47,052 nt of DNA from Gammaproteobacteria bacterium (GCA_003645255.1 QNES01000013.1:1-47052); one strand, 5' to 3'. Positions 1 to 9,645 are shown, counted from the first letter of the stretch. Translations and numbers: made by a program. Notes: a model not told the origin generated them from the sequence alone.

Positions 1-226
1 TAAAGCCAATAATCGATAAGAGCATTGCGTTAATGCCAAGACATAGGTTTTCTTTCTGATGTTTTTAGGAAGATGATCGTAAATGTCTATAGATGTCCGT
101 AGTAACTATGGAAATTATAACGTAAAAAGTCACCATCAGCTTTCATTAGGTGAGTGGATAAATTGTCAATAAAATTGTTATCTTATCCCAATCAAATTCA
201 CCATTAACCATTAATCATTAACAACT
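1..226. other. Non-coding region upstream of metK
   Basis: No open reading frame with recognisable content. The last 26 bases before metK are built from TTAACCA/TTAATCA-type heptads (about 201-222), one of the spellings of the heptad repeats found before many start codons in this window. No SAM riboswitch fold is evident. Confidence 0.6.
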
Positions 227-1387
227 ATGTTAGAAACTTTGCTTTTTACATCTGAATCGGTATCCGAAGGTCATCCTGATAAAATAGCAGATCAAATATC
301 GGATGCCATTTTAGATGCACTATTAGCGCAAGATACTAAGGCACGAGTCGCATGCGAAACTTTAGTCAAAACGGGTATGGTCATCGTAGCAGGTGAGGTC
401 ACAACAGCAGCACCATTGGATATAGAAAATATTGTACGTCAAACAGTGAAAAAAATTGGCTATAACAGCTCAGAAATGGGTTTTGACTGGGAAACTTGTG
501 CGGTATTATCAGCTATTGGAAAGCAATCTGCTGATATTGCTATGGGTGTAGATGAAACCGAAGCTCATGAGCAAGGTGCCGGTGACCAGGGATTAATGTT
601 TGGCTACGCTACCAATGAAACCGATGTGTTTATGCCTGCACCTATTACTTATGCGCACCGTTTAATGATGCGCCATTCGGAAATACGCCATAATGGGAAA
701 TTGCCATGGCTACGCCCGGATGCAAAAAGTCAAGTGACATTCCGCTATCTTGATGGAAAACCGGTTGGAATTGATGCGGTGGTTTTATCAACTCAACATG
801 CTCCGGAGATTGAAAATAAAGCCTTACACGAGGCTGTGATGGAAGAAATCATAAAACCGGTACTACCAGCATCATGGTTTGACAAAGAAACACGAGTATT
901 TATTAATCCCACCGGTCGTTTTGTAGTTGGGGGACCCATGGGCGATTGTGGATTAACGGGGCGTAAAATCATTGTAGATACTTATGGCGGCATGGCGCGG
1001 CATGGGGGCGGTGCATTTTCTGGAAAAGACCCATCAAAGGTAGATCGTTCTGCCGCTTACGCTTGCCGTTATGTCGCCAAAAATATTGTCGCCGCCGGTT
1101 TAGCTCAACGCTGTGAGATTCAAGTATCTTATGCCATTGGGGTAGCTGAGCCCATGTCAATTCGACTCGAAACTTTTGGTACAGGCGTAATAGAAGAAGC
1201 GCGTTTGACCCAATTAGTGCGGGAACTTTTTGATTTACGACCACGCGGCTTGATATCAATGTTAGATTTACGGCGTCCTATTTACCAAGATACAGCAGCT
1301 TTCGGTCATTTTGGGCGTGAAGAAGAAAAGTTTACTTGGGAACGCACTGATAAAGCAGAAATGTTGCGTCAAGCTGCTGGTATTTAA
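227..1387 (+). CDS. metK: S-adenosylmethionine synthetase MetK
   Basis: Makes S-adenosylmethionine from methionine and ATP in the cytoplasm, releasing phosphate and pyrophosphate. The protein has 386 residues, the usual family length. It begins with the family-typical [19 protein letters not shown], carries the hexapeptide-type signature [12 protein letters not shown] near residue 120 and the second signature [19 protein letters not shown] near residue 260. The ATG at 227 follows heptad-type sequence and not a clear Shine-Dalgarno. The next gene with the same orientation, ahcY, handles the product left after methyl transfer, so the two form a methyl-cycle pair, although 837 bp of non-coding DNA separates them and they are probably not one tight transcript. 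Confidence 0.98.
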   Translation: MLETLLFTSESVSEGHPDKIADQISDAILDALLAQDTKARVACETLVKTGMVIVAGEVTTAAPLDIENIVRQTVKKIGYNSSEMGFDWETCAVLSAIGKQSADIAMGVDETEAHEQGAGDQGLMFGYATNETDVFMPAPITYAHRLMMRHSEIRHNGKLPWLRPDAKSQVTFRYLDGKPVGIDAVVLSTQHAPEIENKALHEAVMEEIIKPVLPASWFDKETRVFINPTGRFVVGGPMGDCGLTGRKIIVDTYGGMARHGGGAFSGKDPSKVDRSAAYACRYVAKNIVAAGLAQRCEIQVSYAIGVAEPMSIRLETFGTGVIEEARLTQLVRELFDLRPRGLISMLDLRRPIYQDTAAFGHFGREEEKFTWERTDKAEMLRQAAGI

Positions 1388-2224
1388 TTTTTAGCGACTC
1401 AGCTTTGAAATAAATTTCAAGGCTATAGCTTTTTAGAAAAATAAAAATTATAAGAAAGAACAGGTTTTGAAAACCTGTCAGGTCTTTAGACCAAAATATT
1501 TATCTGAAAGGGGGTACGAGCCAAGTCTGAATCAGTTAAAAACTCTCAAACGAAGAAGTTAGGTTTTATCATGACGTGTTTTTAGAAAGCTGTCATGTTT
1601 GAACGAAGTGTTTTAGAAGTTATTTTGTGCACATTCCTAAAGCAGATTTCAATCCGATTGACTAAATTATATTATACACTGCTTGCCTTTGAGTTTCGTG
1701 AAAACATAAAAAGCTAAAATCTGCTAAAGCAAACTTCAATCCGATTGACTAAATTAACTGGCTTTAGACGGCGATAGTTTTCAGGCTTGAAATTTATACT
1801 TTGAAAAATTATTTCAGGCACGTTCCTAAATACAAAAATTTCAAATCGAAATTCGCATCTTTAGTGTCTGCCCTTACTTTCAAGATTATCAGGGCGAACC
1901 GTTCGTTATCGCCCTACAAAAATCCGAAAATTTAACCATGCGGAGTATAAGTAAGTAGGCATAAGTCTTTTAACATTTTCAGAAGGGGGTTGTTTTGGTA
2001 ACCCACCAGTTCTAGCAACGGTGGATATAAAAACCTTGCCTACCCTATTAAATGTTAAGAAATTTTTGCGTACCGACTTATTAAAGTTGTTCGGATTGTA
2101 CAGTTTGGTATTATCTTAATCTTATATTTTTGATAAAAAAATCCACATTTGTCCAACCGAACACTTCATTAAAAGACTTTTTCGATATCTTTTTAATTTT
2201 TCATTTGTTAGCTAGGAAATATAA
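1388..2224. other. Long repeat-rich intergenic region metK-ahcY
   Basis: No gene is visible. The region holds: a TTGAAATAAATTTCAA palindrome just after metK; an 18-base palindrome ACAGGTTTTGAAAACCTG near 1459-1476; two direct copies of a segment reading CAATCCGATTGACTAAATTA near 1651 and 1739; two copies of the dispersed phrase GCACATTCCTAAA or GCACGTTCCTAAA (near 1628 and 1817); a half element related to the TATACTCCG family ending at 1949; and a 127-bp inverted-repeat element at 1953-2079. I looked for an SAH riboswitch before ahcY and did not find its conserved core. Confidence 0.6.
1953..2079. repeat. Inverted-repeat element, AAGTAGGTAC family, copy 1
   Basis: Ends AAGTAGG and CCGACTT pair imperfectly and both arms contain TTAACATTT further in. 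The same arm sequence recurs at 39064-39169 and as a single arm at 39938-39958. Inside are two small stems, GGGTT/AACCC and CCACC/GGTGG (about 1984-2030), so a transcript would fold. There is no coding capacity, so a MITE-like or structured-RNA element is the best description. Confidence 0.5.
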
Positions 2225-3538
2225 GTGAGTACACAACCAATTGTCAATTTAGAACCTGATTATAAAGTGGCTGATATCAGCCTTGCTCAGTGGGGGCGTA
2301 AAGAAATTGCCATTGCTGAAACGGAAATGCCTGGCTTAATACAACTCAGGGAAGAATATACCGCTCAACAACCCCTTAAGGGTGCTTGCATTGCCGGTTG
2401 TTTGCACATGACGGTACAAACTGCTGTCTTAATTGAAACGTTAATAGCCTTAGGGGCGGAAGTTCGTTGGTCATCCTGCAATATTTTTTCGACTCAAGAC
2501 CATGCCGCCGCTGCCATTGCTGATCAAGGTATCCCTGTATTTGCATGGAAAGGTGAAACTGAAGAAGAATTTTGGTGGTGCATTGAACAAACCATTTTTG
2601 GAACTGATGGTTGGCGACCCAATATGATTTTGGATGATGGCGGTGATTTAACCCAAATCATGCATGAAAAATATTCGGATTTGCTGAAAAATGTTAAAGG
2701 CATTTCAGAAGAAACCACTACTGGAGTCCACCGTCTTTATGAAATGATGGCTGATGGTTCATTGCAAGTGCCTGCCATTAATGTGAATGATTCGGTGACC
2801 AAATCCAAGTTTGATAATTTATATGGATGTCGTGAATCCTTGATGGATGGCATTAAACGCGCCACAGATGTGATGATTGCAGGTAAAACCTGTGTCGTCT
2901 TAGGTTATGGTGATGTTGGAAAAGGCTGCGCACAAGCATTTCGGGGTCTAGGAGCTACCGTCTGGATAACTGAAATTGACCCAATATGTGCTTTACAAGC
3001 TGCTATGGAAGGTTATCGCGTCGTGACAATGAAAGAAGCAGCACCTGTGGCTGACATTTTTGTAACAGCAACAGGCAATATCGGTGTCATCACGCATGAG
3101 CATACGAAGCAAATGAAGAATCAAGCCATCGTCTGTAATATTGGGCATTTTGATTCAGAAATTGAAGTGGCAGCTCTACGTGAATATCAATGGGAAAACA
3201 TCAAGCCACAGGTGGATCATGTGATTTTTCCAGATGGTAAACGTTTGATAGTCTTAGCAGAAGGTCGTTTAGTTAATTTAGGTTGTGCCACCGGACACCC
3301 CAGTTTTGTTATGTCTAATTCCTTTACGAATCAGGTACTGGCACAGATTGAATTATGGATGCATCCTGATCGTTATGAAAAGAAAGTTTATGTGCTACCT
3401 AAAAATCTTGATGAAAAAGTGGCGCGTATGCACTTAAAACGCTTAGGGGCAAATTTGACCACTTTGACACCAGCACAGGCTAATTATCTGAATATATCAA
3501 AAGAAGGACCCTATAAACCGGAGCATTATCGCTATTAA
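2225..3538 (+). CDS. ahcY: Adenosylhomocysteinase AhcY
   Basis: Hydrolyses S-adenosylhomocysteine, the product of SAM-dependent methylation, to adenosine and homocysteine, using tightly bound NAD. The 437-residue length fits the family without the extra loop that many proteobacterial members carry. Visible landmarks are the dinucleotide-binding GYGDVGKG at about 227-234, the C-terminal [15 protein letters not shown] segment and the conserved C-terminal tail KPEHYRY. The start is a GTG at 2225, chosen because the family N-terminus follows it and a weak Shine-Dalgarno (TAGGAA) lies at about 2213-2218. It cooperates with MetK upstream in the activated methyl cycle. Confidence 0.98.
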   Translation: MSTQPIVNLEPDYKVADISLAQWGRKEIAIAETEMPGLIQLREEYTAQQPLKGACIAGCLHMTVQTAVLIETLIALGAEVRWSSCNIFSTQDHAAAAIADQGIPVFAWKGETEEEFWWCIEQTIFGTDGWRPNMILDDGGDLTQIMHEKYSDLLKNVKGISEETTTGVHRLYEMMADGSLQVPAINVNDSVTKSKFDNLYGCRESLMDGIKRATDVMIAGKTCVVLGYGDVGKGCAQAFRGLGATVWITEIDPICALQAAMEGYRVVTMKEAAPVADIFVTATGNIGVITHEHTKQMKNQAIVCNIGHFDSEIEVAALREYQWENIKPQVDHVIFPDGKRLIVLAEGRLVNLGCATGHPSFVMSNSFTNQVLAQIELWMHPDRYEKKVYVLPKNLDEKVARMHLKRLGANLTTLTPAQANYLNISKEGPYKPEHYRY

Positions 3539-3541
3539 TGA

Positions 3542-3698
3542 TTAATGATTATACTCCGCACGGTTAAATTTTTGAATTTTTGTAGGGGAAGTTAAAATGT
3601 AGGGTGGTTTCGAGGTTTGAGTTTTTTGAAGAACCTCCAAAAGTGTTGCCCACCCGACGAAAATCCGAAAACGTGACAACTCGGAGTATAATCATTAA
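3542..3698. repeat. MITE-like element with perfect 17-bp terminal inverted repeats
   Basis: Begins TTAATGATTATACTCCG at 3542-3558 and ends with its exact reverse complement at 3682-3698. The arms continue inward imperfectly, with a TTTGAATTTTTGTAGG-like segment opposite GACGAAAATCCGAAAA. There is no coding capacity. Related copies or half copies lie at 1891-1949, 22639-22728 and 33814-33896. It occupies most of the gap between ahcY and the PTS genes. Confidence 0.7.
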
Positions 3699-3754
3699 CC
3701 AACAAGACGAAGGCACATTGGTGCGGCATCAAAAACTATCAATTCCTAGTATAC

Positions 3755-3892
3755 CGTTATCAGTTATCAGCGAATAGTTATCGGTAAACAGTTGATAGTT
3801 ATCAGTTGCCAATGAACAATTATCAGTGAACAGTAAATAGCCCGTAAATATTTATTCATAAAATAATTGATAACAAATAACTGATAACTGAA
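3755..3892. repeat. TAACTGA-type repeats in both orientations before the PTS operon
   Basis: The block first carries the reverse-orientation form (TATCAGTTATCAG, from about 3758), then degenerate units, and ends with two forward units so that TAACTGATAACTGAAATG runs into the start codon at 3893. No Shine-Dalgarno sequence is present, so the repeats take up the usual ribosome-binding position. Confidence 0.8.
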
Positions 3893-4312
3893 ATGAGCGT
3901 AGGCATTTTATTGATTACCCATGATGATATTGGCTCAAGTTTGTTAGTCAGTTTGCAAAAAATGTTGGGTGCCTTGCCCTTACCCGTGAGAGTTTTACCT
4001 ATTCGTCATGAAGATGAGCCACTTGCATTTTGCTATCATGCGGAATCTCTTTGTCAAACTTTAAACGAGGGACATGGTGTGTTAGTGCTTACTGACCTGT
4101 TTGGTGCGACACCTTGTAATATTGCTTGTAGTTTAATTCATCATCATCGTGTACGAGTAGTAGCTGGAATCAATTTACCTATGCTGATTAAAATTATGAA
4201 TTATCCATTAGCTGATTTAGATACTTTAGCTAGTAAAGCCCTTTCCGGTAGCTGTCAAGGGGTACTTGATGTTAATTCCGTTTTTAGTGAACAGTGTAAT
4301 TGTGAATTGTAA
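3893..4312 (+). CDS. PTS EIIA component, mannose family
   Basis: A 139-residue cytoplasmic phosphocarrier domain of the mannose-type EIIA family. The phosphorylatable histidine is His10 in ITHDDIG near the N-terminus, and the DLFGATPCNIA segment is typical of the family. It stands alone, without the IIB, IIC and IID sugar-transport parts, and is followed by HPr and EI in the same orientation. This EIIA-HPr-EI arrangement is common in beta- and gammaproteobacteria and is generally thought to be regulatory and not a sugar importer. That no permease is present in this window is seen directly; the regulatory role is inferred. Confidence 0.9.
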   Translation: MSVGILLITHDDIGSSLLVSLQKMLGALPLPVRVLPIRHEDEPLAFCYHAESLCQTLNEGHGVLVLTDLFGATPCNIACSLIHHHRVRVVAGINLPMLIKIMNYPLADLDTLASKALSGSCQGVLDVNSVFSEQCNCEL

Positions 4313-4340
4313 ATTTTCACGCAAAAGTTTTGGCGTGAAT

Positions 4341-4368
4341 ACTGATAACTGAATAACTGATAACTGAC
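4341..4368 (+). repeat. TAACTGA heptads before ptsH
   Basis: Three exact TAACTGA units lie directly upstream of the HPr start codon, the last one only one base from the ATG. They occupy the ribosome-binding position and no purine-rich Shine-Dalgarno is visible. Confidence 0.85.
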
Positions 4369-4638
4369 ATGCTGAAACAAACGCTTACCATTATCAATAA
4401 ATTAGGACTACATGCACGAGCCGCAACTAAATTGGTTAAACTTGCCTCCTCCTTTGAAAGTGCAATTCAGGTAAAACGCCAACAGCGCGAAGTGAATGGC
4501 AAGAGCATTATGGGTGTCATGTTGTTAGCAGCTGGTAAGGGGTGCGAGATTGAGTTGACTATCAAAGGTGCGGATGAAACCGAAGCAATGAGTAAATTAA
4601 GCGAACTAATACTAAGCGGTTTCGGAGAAGAAGAGTGA
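4369..4638 (+). CDS. ptsH: Phosphocarrier protein HPr
   Basis: Carries phosphate from enzyme I to EIIA proteins. At 89 residues it is a standard single-domain HPr. The active-site histidine is His15 in GLHARAA, and Ser46 in NGKSIMGVMLLA sits at the position that HPr kinase modifies in organisms that have that enzyme; no such kinase is in this window. The gene ends inside the start codon of enzyme I (4-base overlap GTGA), which points to translational coupling. Confidence 0.97.
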   Translation: MLKQTLTIINKLGLHARAATKLVKLASSFESAIQVKRQQREVNGKSIMGVMLLAAGKGCEIELTIKGADETEAMSKLSELILSGFGEEE

Positions 4639-6371
4639 GCATAACTATACAGGGAATCGGAGTTTCTAAAGGTATTGCTATTGGCAAAGCTCATATCATC
4701 AGACATGAACCTATTGAAATCAATGAGTATTGCTTGCCGGAATACTTTATTGAAGAAGAAATCGCTCGGTTTGAGAATGCCCTAGCGATAGCACGTCAAC
4801 AATTACAACGTATTCGTGCTAGAATTTCAACGGATAGCGTCGTTGATATTGCCACTTTTATTGATACCCATTTGTTAATGCTTGATGATAGCCTTTTAAC
4901 AAGAGTTCCAATAGATTTAATCTATGAACACCAATGCAATGCTGAATGGGCTTTGAAATTGCAGTGCGATAATATCGTACAGATTTTCGATCAAATGGAA
5001 GATCCCTATCTAAGTGCCAGAAAAAGTGATATAGAACAAGTAATCGCTCGTGTTCAGCGCATTTTGCGTGGCTGTCCAGATACGACTAAAGAACCTGTTG
5101 ACACCGATTTAGTTAATGCGATTGTATTAGCGGATGATTTAAGCCCCGCGGATACGGTGCTAATGCAACATCATGGTATTTTGGCATTTGCGACAGAATA
5201 TGGAGGTACTACGTCGCATACTGCCATTTTAGCTCGTAGTTTAGGTATTCCTGCCATTGTTGGTTTGCGCCATGCTCGATCTTATATCCAGCCTAATGAT
5301 ACAGTGATTGTAGATGGGGGCGTGATTTTGGTTGACCCTGATGAACGTAGTTTGCATTATTATCAAGTACGAAAATCAGAAGTAAAACGTTACCGTGCTG
5401 CTTTAAGCAAAATCAAGAAATCTCCCAGTATAACCCGTGATGGTACGCATATTACCCTACATGTCAACATTGAATTTCCGGAAGATATGCTAGCGGTTAA
5501 ACGTGTCGGTAGCTCTGGGGTCGGTTTATATCGGACGGAGTTTTTATTTATGAATCGACAGAAGCCCCCTGATGAAGAAGAACATTTTGAGGCCTATAAT
5601 CAAGTTATTGAAGCTTTAAAAGGCGGTCCTGTCACAATACGCACACTTGATTTGGGAGCCGATAAGCAATTTGTTGATAGCCGGTTCCATGATGGATTAT
5701 TAGCGACTAATCCAGCCCTGGGCCTACGGGCTATACGCCTCTGTTTGAAAAAGCCACAGTTATTCAAGCCACAATTGCGGGCTATTTTGCGAGCTTCGGC
5801 TTTGGGTCAAGTGCGTATGATGATTCCTATGGTATGTGGGATTCAAGAAGTCGTACAAGTTCGTCTTTTGATTGATGAAATTAGAACGGAACTCCGAAAT
5901 AAATCAATTAAATTTGACCCCCAAATGCCTTATGGTATTATGTTGGAAGTGCCTGCAATTGCCCTTTGTACTGATTTAGTGGCACCTTTAGTCGATTTTT
6001 TATCTTTGGGTACCAACGACTTAATTCAATACACCCTAGCGATTGATCGGGGTGATGAAGTGGTGAACTATCTTTATGATCCTCTCCATCCGGCTGTTTT
6101 ACGTTTAATCAAAATGAGTATTGATGCTGCTAAAAAAGCTGGCAAACCGATTAGTATCTGTGGTGAAATGGCTGGTGATTGCCGCTATGTACGGCTTTTA
6201 CTTGGATTAGGATTACGTTCATTCAGTGTTAATCCCGAGGCTTTTTTGGAGGTTAAACAAATTATTATTAATAGTGACATAAAAAGTTTAGCACCGCTGG
6301 CTGATAAAATGCTTCTTGCAACTTCTCATTCTGAGATGGCTAATATTTTGTTAAGGATTAATGATTGTTAG
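4635..6371 (+). CDS. ptsI: PTS enzyme I (PEP-protein phosphotransferase)
   Basis: Takes phosphate from phosphoenolpyruvate and passes it to HPr. The 578-residue protein has the normal enzyme I layout: the HPr-binding helical part, the phospho-histidine domain with GGTTSHTAILARSLG (active His195), and the PEP-binding barrel with the catalytic-loop cysteine in ISICGEMAGD near the C-terminus. It lacks the N-terminal GAF domain of the nitrogen-type enzyme (PtsP). Translation starts at GTG 4635, overlapping the HPr stop, with a good purine-rich site (GGAGAAGAAG) just upstream. A strong terminator follows at 6485-6512. Confidence 0.97.
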   Translation: MSITIQGIGVSKGIAIGKAHIIRHEPIEINEYCLPEYFIEEEIARFENALAIARQQLQRIRARISTDSVVDIATFIDTHLLMLDDSLLTRVPIDLIYEHQCNAEWALKLQCDNIVQIFDQMEDPYLSARKSDIEQVIARVQRILRGCPDTTKEPVDTDLVNAIVLADDLSPADTVLMQHHGILAFATEYGGTTSHTAILARSLGIPAIVGLRHARSYIQPNDTVIVDGGVILVDPDERSLHYYQVRKSEVKRYRAALSKIKKSPSITRDGTHITLHVNIEFPEDMLAVKRVGSSGVGLYRTEFLFMNRQKPPDEEEHFEAYNQVIEALKGGPVTIRTLDLGADKQFVDSRFHDGLLATNPALGLRAIRLCLKKPQLFKPQLRAILRASALGQVRMMIPMVCGIQEVVQVRLLIDEIRTELRNKSIKFDPQMPYGIMLEVPAIALCTDLVAPLVDFLSLGTNDLIQYTLAIDRGDEVVNYLYDPLHPAVLRLIKMSIDAAKKAGKPISICGEMAGDCRYVRLLLGLGLRSFSVNPEAFLEVKQIIINSDIKSLAPLADKMLLATSHSEMANILLRINDC

Positions 6372-6398
6372 TTTTTTGCCTTTCTGCTCCTACCATTC

Positions 6399-6478
6399 AT
6401 GAACCTATCCGGCTCTATTCAATTTTTTCAAAAATCGTATTTTTAAAATTAAAAACGAATAGGGCCGGATAGGTTCAT
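6399..6478. repeat. 22-bp inverted repeat with 36-base loop
   Basis: ATGAACCTATCCGGCTCTAT (left arm from 6399) pairs over 22 bases with the arm at 6457-6478, with one mismatch. The AT-rich loop is 36 bases. It lies between ptsI and a terminator and could be a small hairpin element or part of the 3' end of the PTS transcript. Confidence 0.7.
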
Positions 6479-6484
6479 AAGTAG

Positions 6485-6512
6485 GGGCGAACCTCTGTGT
6501 TCGCCCTTTTTT
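6485..6512 (+). terminator. Rho-independent terminator after ptsI
   Basis: GGGCGAAC (6485-6492) pairs with GTTCGCCC (6499-6506) around a 6-base loop and six T residues follow on the plus strand. The same stem sequence resembles dispersed copies near 1893 and 9594 that lack the T run, so the terminator may have been recruited from a repeat. Confidence 0.85.
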
Positions 6513-6526
6513 AGTTACTCTTAAAT

Positions 6527-7231
6527 CTAACAGTCCTTTTCAAGATATGCACGATTAACCCATCCTTCAATGTCCTTATATTTAATCGCTACCCAACGTG
6601 ACTTTCCAACCGTTTTTTCAGCCCCAGTCATTTGGATATCGATGCCATTATAAGGAATAGCACCTACTTTTTTGGAATTTAACTTCGGTGTAGAACGTAT
6701 CCAAAGCATATCATCCTCTTTCACCTTAAACACACGATAATAACATTCGCTTGGTGCTGATATCCGCAGACGTTGTCCCATTGACAAGTTGTAAGGCGAT
6801 TGTAGCTGGTTCCAACCCGCTATCTCACCCACTTTATAACCATAGCGTTGGGAAATACTATAAAGTGTATCCCCTGATACCACCGTATGATAACGGTTAT
6901 CAGTTACCGTGGCTGCGGTCATCAATTGATGACAATCATCACTTAAATAAGCCCGATTGACCCATCCGCCTGATTGCTGGTATCGGATAGGTACCCATCG
7001 TGATTTTCCAATTTGAATGTCCGGTCCGGTCATTTTGATCCCCACAGCATGATATGGAATCGTACCTATTTCCCTGTATTTCACCGCCGGTCCAAAACGC
7101 ATGACGAGTACATCACCTTTTTGTACTGATACTACCTGATGAAAACATGCCTCATTTGAAAATGTTGTGGGTGATTGATAAACAATCAAAATCGTTACCA
7201 TAAACATGAATACGCTTTTTAAATAGCTCAT
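6527..7231 (-). CDS. Exported SH3-LysM-SH3 protein
   Basis: A 234-residue protein with an N-terminal signal peptide (hydrophobic stretch FMFMVTILIVY, likely cleaved near residue 25). The mature part has a bacterial SH3-like domain (about 28-100), a LysM domain (about 113-158, starting YHTVVSGDTLYSISQRYGY) and a second SH3-like domain (about 163-234). The two SH3 units are clear duplicates: both contain a KSRWV.I.Y segment and GWVNRAYL near the end. LysM binds peptidoglycan and bacterial SH3 domains often bind cell-wall peptides, so a periplasmic wall-binding role is likely; no catalytic domain is seen. A strong Shine-Dalgarno (GGAGGA) precedes the ATG, unlike the heptad-led neighbours. Confidence 0.85.
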   Translation of the reverse strand: MSYLKSVFMFMVTILIVYQSPTTFSNEACFHQVVSVQKGDVLVMRFGPAVKYREIGTIPYHAVGIKMTGPDIQIGKSRWVPIRYQQSGGWVNRAYLSDDCHQLMTAATVTDNRYHTVVSGDTLYSISQRYGYKVGEIAGWNQLQSPYNLSMGQRLRISAPSECYYRVFKVKEDDMLWIRSTPKLNSKKVGAIPYNGIDIQMTGAEKTVGKSRWVAIKYKDIEGWVNRAYLEKDC

Positions 7232-7471
7232 TCATTCCTCCTGCTGTTGGTAAATTAAAGTATAGATATCCAGATAAATTTCAGCGAGTCTTTAGCCCTA
7301 TAGTCTGCTAATGCAGATTTTAGTTTTCAGCCTTGCAATATGATAATCTTAATGTTTCATTAAATCAAGTATCATTTTTTGCGTTTTCCAATTATAAATT
7401 CAATTGAGTGCAGTTGCTCTTTTGACAATTGATATTTTTATCTTTTAAATACAATAATTTAGAGCTTTTTT

Positions 7472-8212
7472 ATGTTAAATGATTTAGTTATTGCCCAGGT
7501 AAGCGATTTACATATTGGACCCTCAGATGCTTTATATAGAGGTGTCAGAATACGTCAAAAATTTCTGGATGTTTTACAAGCACTTGCCAAAAAACCATTA
7601 GATTTATTGATATTATCAGGCGATTTATCCGCGACTCAGGGTGAGCCGGAAGCATACACCTGGATAAAACAAGTTTTAAGCGATTTTCCCTACCCTTATC
7701 TCATTATGGCAGGTAATCACGATCATGTTGAACGCATGACACTCGCCTTTTGTTTACCAGACAGCGATGTATCAGAAGGTATGTTATATTACAGTCGAAT
7801 GATTTCCAACAAGCTATTGCTATTTTTAGATAGTTCCCCTTACCGTATTGCTAGACGGCAATTGAAATGGTTAAAATCAAAACTCACTAACTATCATAAA
7901 CCTGTCTTATTATTTATACACCATCCACCGCTATTATGTGACTGTCAGTTTATGGACGATCATCATGCTTTGCTGAATATAAGGGAAGTCTGGAAAGTAT
8001 TCGATAAATTACCACAAATTCAACATATTTTTACAGGGCATTACCATGCCGCAAAAACGGTTACCAAAAAAAATAAATTTATTCATCTAACACCTTCAAC
8101 GATTTTTCAAATTGATATGGAAAAACCTTATTTCGCTATTGAGCATACCAGGCCTGGTTGGCGCATCATTCATTGGGGGGAGGAAATACGGACTTATGTG
8201 GAATATTTATAG
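7472..8212 (+). CDS. Calcineurin-like metallophosphoesterase, CpdA type
   Basis: A 246-residue cytoplasmic protein with the full set of metallophosphoesterase metal ligands in order: SDLH (Asp12, His14), GD (50-51), GNHD (81-84), HHPP and GHYH near the C-terminus. Spacing and length fit the class III cyclic-nucleotide phosphodiesterase family that includes CpdA (Icc). The substrate cannot be told from sequence alone; cAMP is the family precedent. It ends 8 bases from the convergently transcribed amidase gene. Confidence 0.85.
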   Translation: MLNDLVIAQVSDLHIGPSDALYRGVRIRQKFLDVLQALAKKPLDLLILSGDLSATQGEPEAYTWIKQVLSDFPYPYLIMAGNHDHVERMTLAFCLPDSDVSEGMLYYSRMISNKLLLFLDSSPYRIARRQLKWLKSKLTNYHKPVLLFIHHPPLLCDCQFMDDHHALLNIREVWKVFDKLPQIQHIFTGHYHAAKTVTKKNKFIHLTPSTIFQIDMEKPYFAIEHTRPGWRIIHWGEEIRTYVEYL

Positions 8213-8220
8213 AATAATGC

Positions 8221-9429
8221 TTATCGACGTACCAATAATGTGTCCGATAAAACATAATTGGCAATATACTCACGTATCCCCTCATAAATAGCTTGAGCAA
8301 GCTGACGACGATAATTAATATCACTTAATTTTTGCTCTTCCCTGGGATTAGAGATAAAACCCGTTTCGATTAATATAGAAGGTATATCGGGTGATGATAA
8401 TACCATAAAATTAGCTCGCTGTAGTTGAGAGGCGTGAACTTTACTCACGCTTTGAAGTCGTTTTAATACACTTTGACCAACATAAGCACTCGCTTCTAAC
8501 GTGCTCAACATAGAAAGGTCAAGCAGAACCTGAGCCAGTAGTTTATCTTTATCGTTCAGGCGGATTCCACTTATTAAATCAGCAGCATTCTCCTTTTCGG
8601 CTAACCACCTTGCCATCTCACTACTCGCACCATGGTGCGATAGTATGTAAACTGATGATCCCTGTACTTTGATATCATCCGGATAGGCATCGGCATGGAT
8701 GGAAATAAATAAATCTGCTTGATATTGACGTGCCAATTGAATACGTTTGCGTAATTTTATAAAGTAATCGCCATTACGAATTAACACTCCACGCATTCCT
8801 GGTGTTTTAGCGACCAAAGCCGCTAATTCTTTAGCTATCGCTAATACGACATCTTTTTCCAGTGTACCTCCAAGCCCTGAAGCGCCAGAATCAATACCTC
8901 CATGCCCCGCATCAATGGCTATTACAATATCACGTTTACTTCGCGGTGTTGGGCTTGACTTCATAAGTGAAATAGGCACTCGTGAAGTTTGGAAAGTCGC
9001 TATTTCCAAACTTCGCGATTTTTTCGCTTTGGAATTCAAATTTAAAGTATTAATTTCTATTACCAGGCGATGACCATTAGTCTCGTCAGGTTTAAGTAAA
9101 AAACTTTTTGTACGCACAGGTGTTTTTAAATCTAATACCACTCGTAAATCTTTTTGATGACGGGGTGCACTACGGATTTTTTTGACTAATGTTTCGTTAT
9201 AAGGAAGTTGTAATTTTCTGAGCAATTTAGTATTTTTTAAATCAATAACCAGGCGATGAGGGATTTTGAGCGTAAAAATATTATGAGTTACCGGGATAGC
9301 GTCAAGTTCAAAAACTAAGCGCATTTTTTGAGCCGTTGGCTTAAAAACACGCATATCAAGCAACTGTACCTGCTTTGCTAAACAGGATAAAGAAAGTATT
9401 AACGATAAAAAGGTTATAAATAAGCGCAT
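8221..9429 (-). CDS. amiC: N-acetylmuramoyl-L-alanine amidase, AmiC type
   Basis: Periplasmic zinc amidase that cuts the stem peptide from murein during daughter-cell separation. The 402-residue protein has a signal peptide (about 1-18), an AMIN targeting domain (about 20-125) and an Amidase_3 catalytic domain (about 170-395). Zinc and catalytic residues are visible in IDAGHGG, LEKDVV, SIHADA and ILIETGFISN. It lacks the C-terminal LysM of AmiB, so AmiC is the closer match. TAACTGA-type repeats in the minus orientation precede its start. Confidence 0.93.
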   Translation of the reverse strand: MRLFITFLSLILSLSCLAKQVQLLDMRVFKPTAQKMRLVFELDAIPVTHNIFTLKIPHRLVIDLKNTKLLRKLQLPYNETLVKKIRSAPRHQKDLRVVLDLKTPVRTKSFLLKPDETNGHRLVIEINTLNLNSKAKKSRSLEIATFQTSRVPISLMKSSPTPRSKRDIVIAIDAGHGGIDSGASGLGGTLEKDVVLAIAKELAALVAKTPGMRGVLIRNGDYFIKLRKRIQLARQYQADLFISIHADAYPDDIKVQGSSVYILSHHGASSEMARWLAEKENAADLISGIRLNDKDKLLAQVLLDLSMLSTLEASAYVGQSVLKRLQSVSKVHASQLQRANFMVLSSPDIPSILIETGFISNPREEQKLSDINYRRQLAQAIYEGIREYIANYVLSDTLLVRR

Positions 9430-9439
9430 TTTTAAGTCA

Positions 9440-9478
9440 ATTATCAGTTATCAATTATCAGTTATCAATTATCAGTTT
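9440..9478 (-). repeat. TAACTGA/TAATTGA heptads before amiC
   Basis: On the minus strand, alternating TAACTGA and TAATTGA units run for about 39 bases and stop about 10 bases before the amiC start codon. No Shine-Dalgarno sequence is seen between them and the ATG. Confidence 0.85.
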
Positions 9479-9523
9479 AGAAATAACCTATTCCCAACTC
9501 AATATGTACTATATAAAGAGGTT

Positions 9524-9645
9524 CTTGCAAAACTCATGTCACGAGGGCAGACCACCGCGACTACCCCTACAAAACATCACGTCTTATCGGATTGTAGGGG
9601 CGGACTTTCGTTATCGCCCTCGTTTTCATCCATGAGTTTTGCAAG
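9524..9645. repeat. 122-bp inverted-repeat element
   Basis: CTTGCAAAACTCATG (9524-9538) is exactly inverted at 9631-9645, and GAGGGC near the left end pairs with GCCCTC near the right. The interior holds the dispersed GGGGCGGACTTTCGTTATCG phrase that is related to segments near 1893 and 6485. No coding capacity; MITE-like. Confidence 0.65.

Noticed and set aside
1-226. SAM riboswitch before metK
   Set aside because: No conserved stem set of any SAM riboswitch class could be traced.
2100-2224. SAH riboswitch before ahcY
   Set aside because: Known in some proteobacteria at this position, but the conserved pseudoknotted GC-rich core is not visible in this AT-rich leader.
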